Positions 61,701-64,000 of a DNA stretch of 64,000 bases are shown here, in pieces. The notes under the pieces are model-generated. The model was not told the origin of the DNA. It did no database searches and saw nothing but the letters and a program-made list of their open reading frames with translations. Position 1 is the stretch's first letter. The number at the start of each line of letters is the position of its first letter. This stretch comes from Lachnospiraceae bacterium (GTDB taxonomy: Bacteria > Bacillota > Clostridia > Lachnospirales > Lachnospiraceae): contig JAAVZI010000035.1 in assembly GCA_022791575.1 (NCBI GenBank), positions 1-64,000 of the forward strand, read 5' to 3'. Position numbers and translations under genes: made by a program.

Positions 61701-62480
61701 CGCCCAAGCGCCGCTGGCAATAGATTCTTCCCCTTCTGCATGGGAGCAGTCCCCGCTGGCTTCGTTGTTGCGTCCAAAAGAAAAGCTGCTGTTTCCGACA
61801 GTAGTATCTGCTTTGCGGTTCATATTCACGGAACTGCGGGAATAGATCCTGCCGTCAGCAAAATTCGGGGAGTTCGTTACATCCCTGATTTTATTGTCTA
61901 TTTCCTGGGAAGTATAAGTTCCAACCTGGGAAGCTGTGACCTGATGCGGATTTAATTTATTAGTTACATGATTTTCGTATTGAGTTACTTTTTCTTCAAA
62001 TGTATCGATTTTGCCAATAAAGTCTTCGAATCTTTCATATTCGCTTGATGACACCACATCTTCTTCTCGCTTCACTCCAGCTTCTACACGCATTTTGAAT
62101 AATACACTTTTTAATGTTGTAGTGCTGGATGCGCTATTCCCTTGAAGTATGGATAACTTACAGTGCAGTATGCCTTCTACTGCGCAGGTATTTTTTCCAA
62201 CGGTATAATTTAATATTAAAGGGGTGGTGCTTTTGATCCGAATATGGTTGTGATCTGTGATTTTATCAGTGGTGGACGTGATGATAGTTGTGCCGTCCGG
62301 TTTGTCAATCTGTAGTTTGCAGATGAATTGGTCAGTGGTGGCTGCAAGAGGAGTGTAATCGGCTCCATTTTGCATGACATGGAACTGAATTCCGCGGCCG
62401 CCGTCTTCCCCCTGCTGAAGTGTGCATAAAACTTTATCCGAATAGGAATTTAAGTCAATATCTAAATTGTAGTTTATCAT
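58785..62480 (-). CDS. Phage-fibre-like protein with YadA-head repeats and a Peptidase_G2-type tail
   Basis: 1231 residues behind AAAGGAGG. About 1-200 resembles phage baseplate upper protein BppU (MINYNLDIDLNSYSDKV, KLQIDKPDGTTIITSTTDK). Residues 246-651 hold 29 tandem 14-residue units of the form SHAEGxxTxASGxx, as in YadA heads. A linker with LSGDIYVNGDKENS leads to a second block of eight to nine units (about 866-985). The last 220 residues (NAFRVTYSGEVYGTSAFKSS, GADYAEFI, DRVGYFVTVKNG) match the Peptidase_G2 intramolecular chaperone that cleaves itself off trimeric fibres. It probably forms a trimeric receptor-binding fibre. No portal, capsid or lysis genes are in the window. Confidence 0.82.
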   Translation of the reverse strand: MINYNLDIDLNSYSDKVLCTLQQGEDGGRGIQFHVMQNGADYTPLAATTDQFICKLQIDKPDGTTIITSTTDKITDHNHIRIKSTTPLILNYTVGKNTCAVEGILHCKLSILQGNSASSTTTLKSVLFKMRVEAGVKREEDVVSSSEYERFEDFIGKIDTFEEKVTQYENHVTNKLNPHQVTASQVGTYTSQEIDNKIRDVTNSPNFADGRIYSRSSVNMNRKADTTVGNSSFSFGRNNEASGDCSHAEGEESIASGAWAHAEGAVSKATAQCSHSEGNNTTASGYASHAEGIETVASGIDSHSEGSYTIASEQDSHAEGQNTKAEGAACHAEGCSTTASGVSSHAEGYRSSATGDHAHSEGKDSVASGNHSHAEGEHTTASGPNSHAEGYRTLASGLYSHTEGHETTASKANSHAEGWGSIASGQDSHAEGQSTKAEAFSSHAEGKSTTASGEYSHAEGNNTTSIGESSHAEGTHTTSSGQYSHAEGLSTTASGDGSHAEGTETKASGSDSHAEGFQTIASEANSHAEGWGSIASGQDSHAEGQSTKAEAFSSHAEGKSTTASGEYSHAEGQDSTAAGDSSHAEGFGTTSLAQCSHAEGNYTSTEGHSSHAEGSFSTASGSNSHAEGEETIAKGTNSHAEGRETITGETCSCQHVQGKYNIEDTEGKYADIIGGGTSNSDRKNISTLDWEGNLYLSGDIYVNGDKENSLSHLTGNAVTYNLSKSGSTIKLTGSDGSESTVMDTDTTYTAATPGTNGLMTSEMVTKLNNISADANNYTLPAAASSILGGIKTGYNNNGKNYKVQLDSNHNAFVNVPWENSSGDIDTNAYALKSIYGDTTINLGRELNSTIGERSCAVGFINSASGQYSFAEGRGNYSKGEASHAEGYGNISEGLASHAEGRSCKATYNYAHAEGYACTSSAYGSHAEGDGCKASGSNSHAEGNSCISTGYGSHSEGSHTYTSNPASHAEGYYTRAITIGSHASGKYNKEMKGQTFEEDNQTADCFVVGNGTSDTARSNAFRVTYSGEVYGTSAFKSSGADYAEFIKPWHDNNEQNEDRVGYFVTVKNGLLHKANEGDLIAGITSGCPSVVGNADEDYYWRWERDEFNRVIMEDILETIEKTDENGNVIYDEKTNQPIKIETGNILKNAKMKQSANYDPSRQNTYVERKDRREWDYVGMIGVLPVRDDGTCIAGHLCKCGTDGIATYASKRDFDTYMVIERINDHIISVILK
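59525..59883 (-). repeat. Second block of 14-residue repeats in the fibre gene
   Basis: About eight to nine 42-base units encoding SHAEG- or AHAEG-type repeats with more variation (SFAEGRGNYSKGEA, AHAEGYACTSSAYG, SHSEGSHTYTSNPA), ending in SHASGKYN. Confidence 0.8.
60528..61745 (-). repeat. Main block of 29 tandem 42-base repeats in the fibre gene
   Basis: 29 units of 42 bases encode the 14-residue head repeat. Three consecutive units (WGSIASGQD, QSTKAEAFS, KSTTASGEY cores) occur twice with identical protein sequence. At DNA level the copies begin near 60781 and 61117, exactly eight units (336 bases) apart, with only scattered silent changes. This shows growth by unequal recombination. Confidence 0.88.
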
Positions 62481-62502
62481 AATTGTAAATCCTCCTTTTA
62501 AT

Positions 62503-62551
62503 TAAAAATAAAAGCTGCTGCATTGGAACATAGGAAGTTTCATGCAGCAGC
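62503..62551 (-). terminator. Terminator on the minus strand before the fibre gene
   Basis: Read on the minus strand, GCTGCTGCAT (62551-62542) pairs with ATGCAGCAGC (62523-62514), followed by TTTTATTTTT. It ends transcription from the upstream tail-like gene. Confidence 0.7.
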
Positions 62552-62603
62552 ATAGTCTTTGAAAACTATTCTCTTTTGGAGTAATAGTTTTTGTAGGTTA
62601 TAG

Positions 62604-64000
62604 TTATTTTTTGTTTTTTCTATACGCATAACCGATTTTGCGCATAATAGAATCGTTTTCTTTTACAGCCAGTGAACTAATGTTATCGCAGGTAAAAGAA
62701 AAATTTTTCTCTGGGTCCGAGAAATCAATATGAATTTCTTTTATTGTTACTTGTAATGTGTAATCATTGCGCAGGACAATATTGATTTTATTGCCTAATG
62801 AAAAAAGATGTTTTTGAATCACCCCCTTAAATTCTTCTCGCATAAACAGGTTGGCCGTATCTGCAGTAAAAGAAAGAGAGGGTTTATTTAGCTCGCAGAT
62901 TTTTGTTAATCCATTCTGGTATAGTCTCTGGGAATTCTTAAGGATTTCTGCACGGCTATCATCCTTATGGAGTTTAAAGTTACTGTCCCGGTATTCATCC
63001 TCAGATTCAAGTGCTTTTAGGATACGGATTTCATCTTTAGTAAAATAAGGTTTGCCACAGATTCCCATTTTCTCTTTGATCTTATCATTGGAAAGATCTC
63101 CGTTCGGGTCCATAAATGCAGAATAGCAAAGATCATAGATCCAGCTGTTGCAGCCATGTCCATCAGAACGATAAATAAATTCTATGGGTTCCAGCGGAAT
63201 GGTTTCTTTATGAACGGAAGAAGAACTGTTTTCTTCGGAATATTCATAATTATAAACGGTTTTCTCCAAATCCTTGCATATATCATTACTCCATCCATAA
63301 CCGAATGCATTTCCGCCTGCACCTAATTCAGAAAAATGTTCAATAGCTCCCAAATATTGTGTTTTGGCAATGATAAATTCATAATTGTCATTCACAAATA
63401 ATTTGTTATTGAGAATTTGGTTTTCTTCCCATTTATTAGATTTGAATATATTGTTGCTGGTGGATGGAAAATCGTTGTCATGAACAAAACCTTCATAGGA
63501 ATAATAGTTACGCAGGACTTCAGACATATGTCTCAGAGCCGGAATGATTTCATTTTCATAACGTATTCGAAGAATGAAATTTTTGATAAATAATCCATTG
63601 GAGTAAAATTTCTGAATGGACTTGTAAATATGCTCTCTGGAATATTCCTGCTCACCTGAAGTTCGTTTTTCCATTTCTGCTTCAATCATAGTATCAAGAG
63701 TACAGATACCTTCTTTTAAATAGTTAATTCCATATTCAGGAAGGCACAAGAGCTGTTTTGTGTCAACCAGAGATTGAACTTGCTTTTTGACATAATGCTT
63801 TATATAACGTCTAAGAAATATAGTTTCAAGGGTATATTTATAATTCTCAGCCTCTTCTCTCTTTTTTTCTGCTTCTGCCCAATTTCCTTCCGCTTCTTTG
63901 TCTGCCATCTCCTTTTCTGCTTTGGCAATAGCTTCTTCATACATATCAAGTATTTCATAATTATATTTGCTAAACCATTCCCACACATGCTGTCCGTTCT
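62604..64000 (-). CDS. Probable phage tail structural protein, C-terminal part (runs off the window)
   Basis: At least 460 residues; the frame is open to the window edge and ATG 63986 has no ribosome site, so the true start is outside. A Lys/Glu coiled coil (about 15-50) comes first. The C-terminal segment (SLSFTADTANLFMREEFKGV, then LGNKINIVLRNDYTLQVTIK and the FSDPEKNFSFTCDNISSL end) has the layout of clostridial phage minor tail or baseplate hub proteins. Assignment rests on this layout and on the fibre gene next to it. Together they suggest the edge of a prophage or tail-like particle locus. Confidence 0.6.
   Translation of the reverse strand, partial: NGQHVWEWFSKYNYEILDMYEEAIAKAEKEMADKEAEGNWAEAEKKREEAENYKYTLETIFLRRYIKHYVKKQVQSLVDTKQLLCLPEYGINYLKEGICTLDTMIEAEMEKRTSGEQEYSREHIYKSIQKFYSNGLFIKNFILRIRYENEIIPALRHMSEVLRNYYSYEGFVHDNDFPSTSNNIFKSNKWEENQILNNKLFVNDNYEFIIAKTQYLGAIEHFSELGAGGNAFGYGWSNDICKDLEKTVYNYEYSEENSSSSVHKETIPLEPIEFIYRSDGHGCNSWIYDLCYSAFMDPNGDLSNDKIKEKMGICGKPYFTKDEIRILKALESEDEYRDSNFKLHKDDSRAEILKNSQRLYQNGLTKICELNKPSLSFTADTANLFMREEFKGVIQKHLFSLGNKINIVLRNDYTLQVTIKEIHIDFSDPEKNFSFTCDNISSLAVKENDSIMRKIGYAYRKNKK

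Noticed and set aside
60528-61745. CRISPR array
   Set aside because: The 42-base periodicity is entirely inside a translated frame, with no separate spacers of unique sequence.
59268-61955. Several long plus- and minus-frame open frames across the fibre gene
   Set aside because: They are shadows of the 42-base repeat, which is a multiple of three and keeps other frames open. They show low-complexity Pro/Ser/Leu or Lys/Gln text and no ribosome sites.
58785-62480. Diversity-generating retroelement target
   Set aside because: Repeat copies differ at scattered, mostly silent positions, not at adenines of a template. No C-type lectin domain, template repeat or nearby reverse transcriptase gene was found.

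Overview
The window reads as chromosome from a low-GC, endospore-forming anaerobic Firmicute, most likely a Lachnospiraceae (Clostridia). The support is a SpoIID/SpoIIQ-type pair, a DUF5688-type protein, an AmmeMemoRadiSam pair, a class B sortase, a fucose/rhamnose-type bacterial microcompartment (BMC) and strong AGGAGG ribosome sites. No rRNA, CRISPR array or complete insertion sequence was seen. Species cannot be fixed from the sequence alone.

Layout. 1-370: 3' end of a group II intron, then a broken response-regulator fragment. 371-8184: housekeeping genes (unknown coiled-coil protein, nrdR, yqeG-type phosphatase, aroE, aroK, M24 peptidase, efp, an ftsW/rodA-type SEDS gene with a long basic N-terminus, a DUF5688-type gene). 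8185-10357: tRNA-Arg(CCG), a double-SH3 envelope protein, two tRNA-Leu genes and a small membrane protein. 10503-12209: a decayed secreted-protein gene and a marR/flavin-type operon with a nested palindromic operator. 12492-20277: a biotin region opened by a BirA-type box overlapping a promoter. It runs as S-component-like membrane protein, DUF3781, bioW, bioF, bioB, bioD, then tetR, a 66-residue membrane protein, bioA and kptA. Its first part is visibly more GC-rich than its flanks. 20278-25630: an intact secreted Cys-rich protein, a broken ABC exporter, a MIF-like tautomerase, the AmmeMemoRadiSam pair and a truncated radical SAM gene. 25768-41313: an unknown protein, glycogen phosphorylase, a Cu/Zn SOD-like protein, oxidoreductases, spoIID, a spoIIQ-like gene, a heterodimeric ABC exporter, a TSCPD protein and pyrG. 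41552-42349: a Bax-inhibitor-1-like protein.

42696-53974 is the centrepiece: a BMC locus with a class II aldolase, a CoA-acylating aldehyde dehydrogenase, an alcohol dehydrogenase, four BMC-H genes, PduL, an EutN/CcmL vertex protein, a PduS-like Fe-S flavoprotein, a PduT-like BMC-T, a CPBP membrane protease, a DeoR regulator and rhamnulokinase. The genes suggest that rhamnulose-1-phosphate is cleaved inside the shell. Lactaldehyde would then be split between 1,2-propanediol (alcohol dehydrogenase) and lactyl-CoA/lactyl-phosphate (aldehyde dehydrogenase and PduL). The gene order matches the fucose/rhamnose glycyl-radical (GRM5) loci of clostridia, but no glycyl radical enzyme or diol dehydratase is present here. 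Four enzymes carry terminal amphipathic helices typical of encapsulation peptides. One shell gene encodes a Lys-rich N-terminal tail followed by a second, better ribosome site.

54010-58571 holds holA, a class B sortase, metA (with the acetyltransferase-type Glu111) and a YHYH/Ig-like surface protein. 58785-64000, minus strand, holds a 1231-residue phage-fibre-like protein with about 37 YadA-head-type 14-residue repeats, and the C-terminal part of a probable phage tail structural protein that runs off the window.

A family of palindromic intergenic elements, about 110-240 bp each, occurs at least five times (15633, 29832, 33979, 34156, 34385). The arms differ in sequence between copies but remain paired within each copy.
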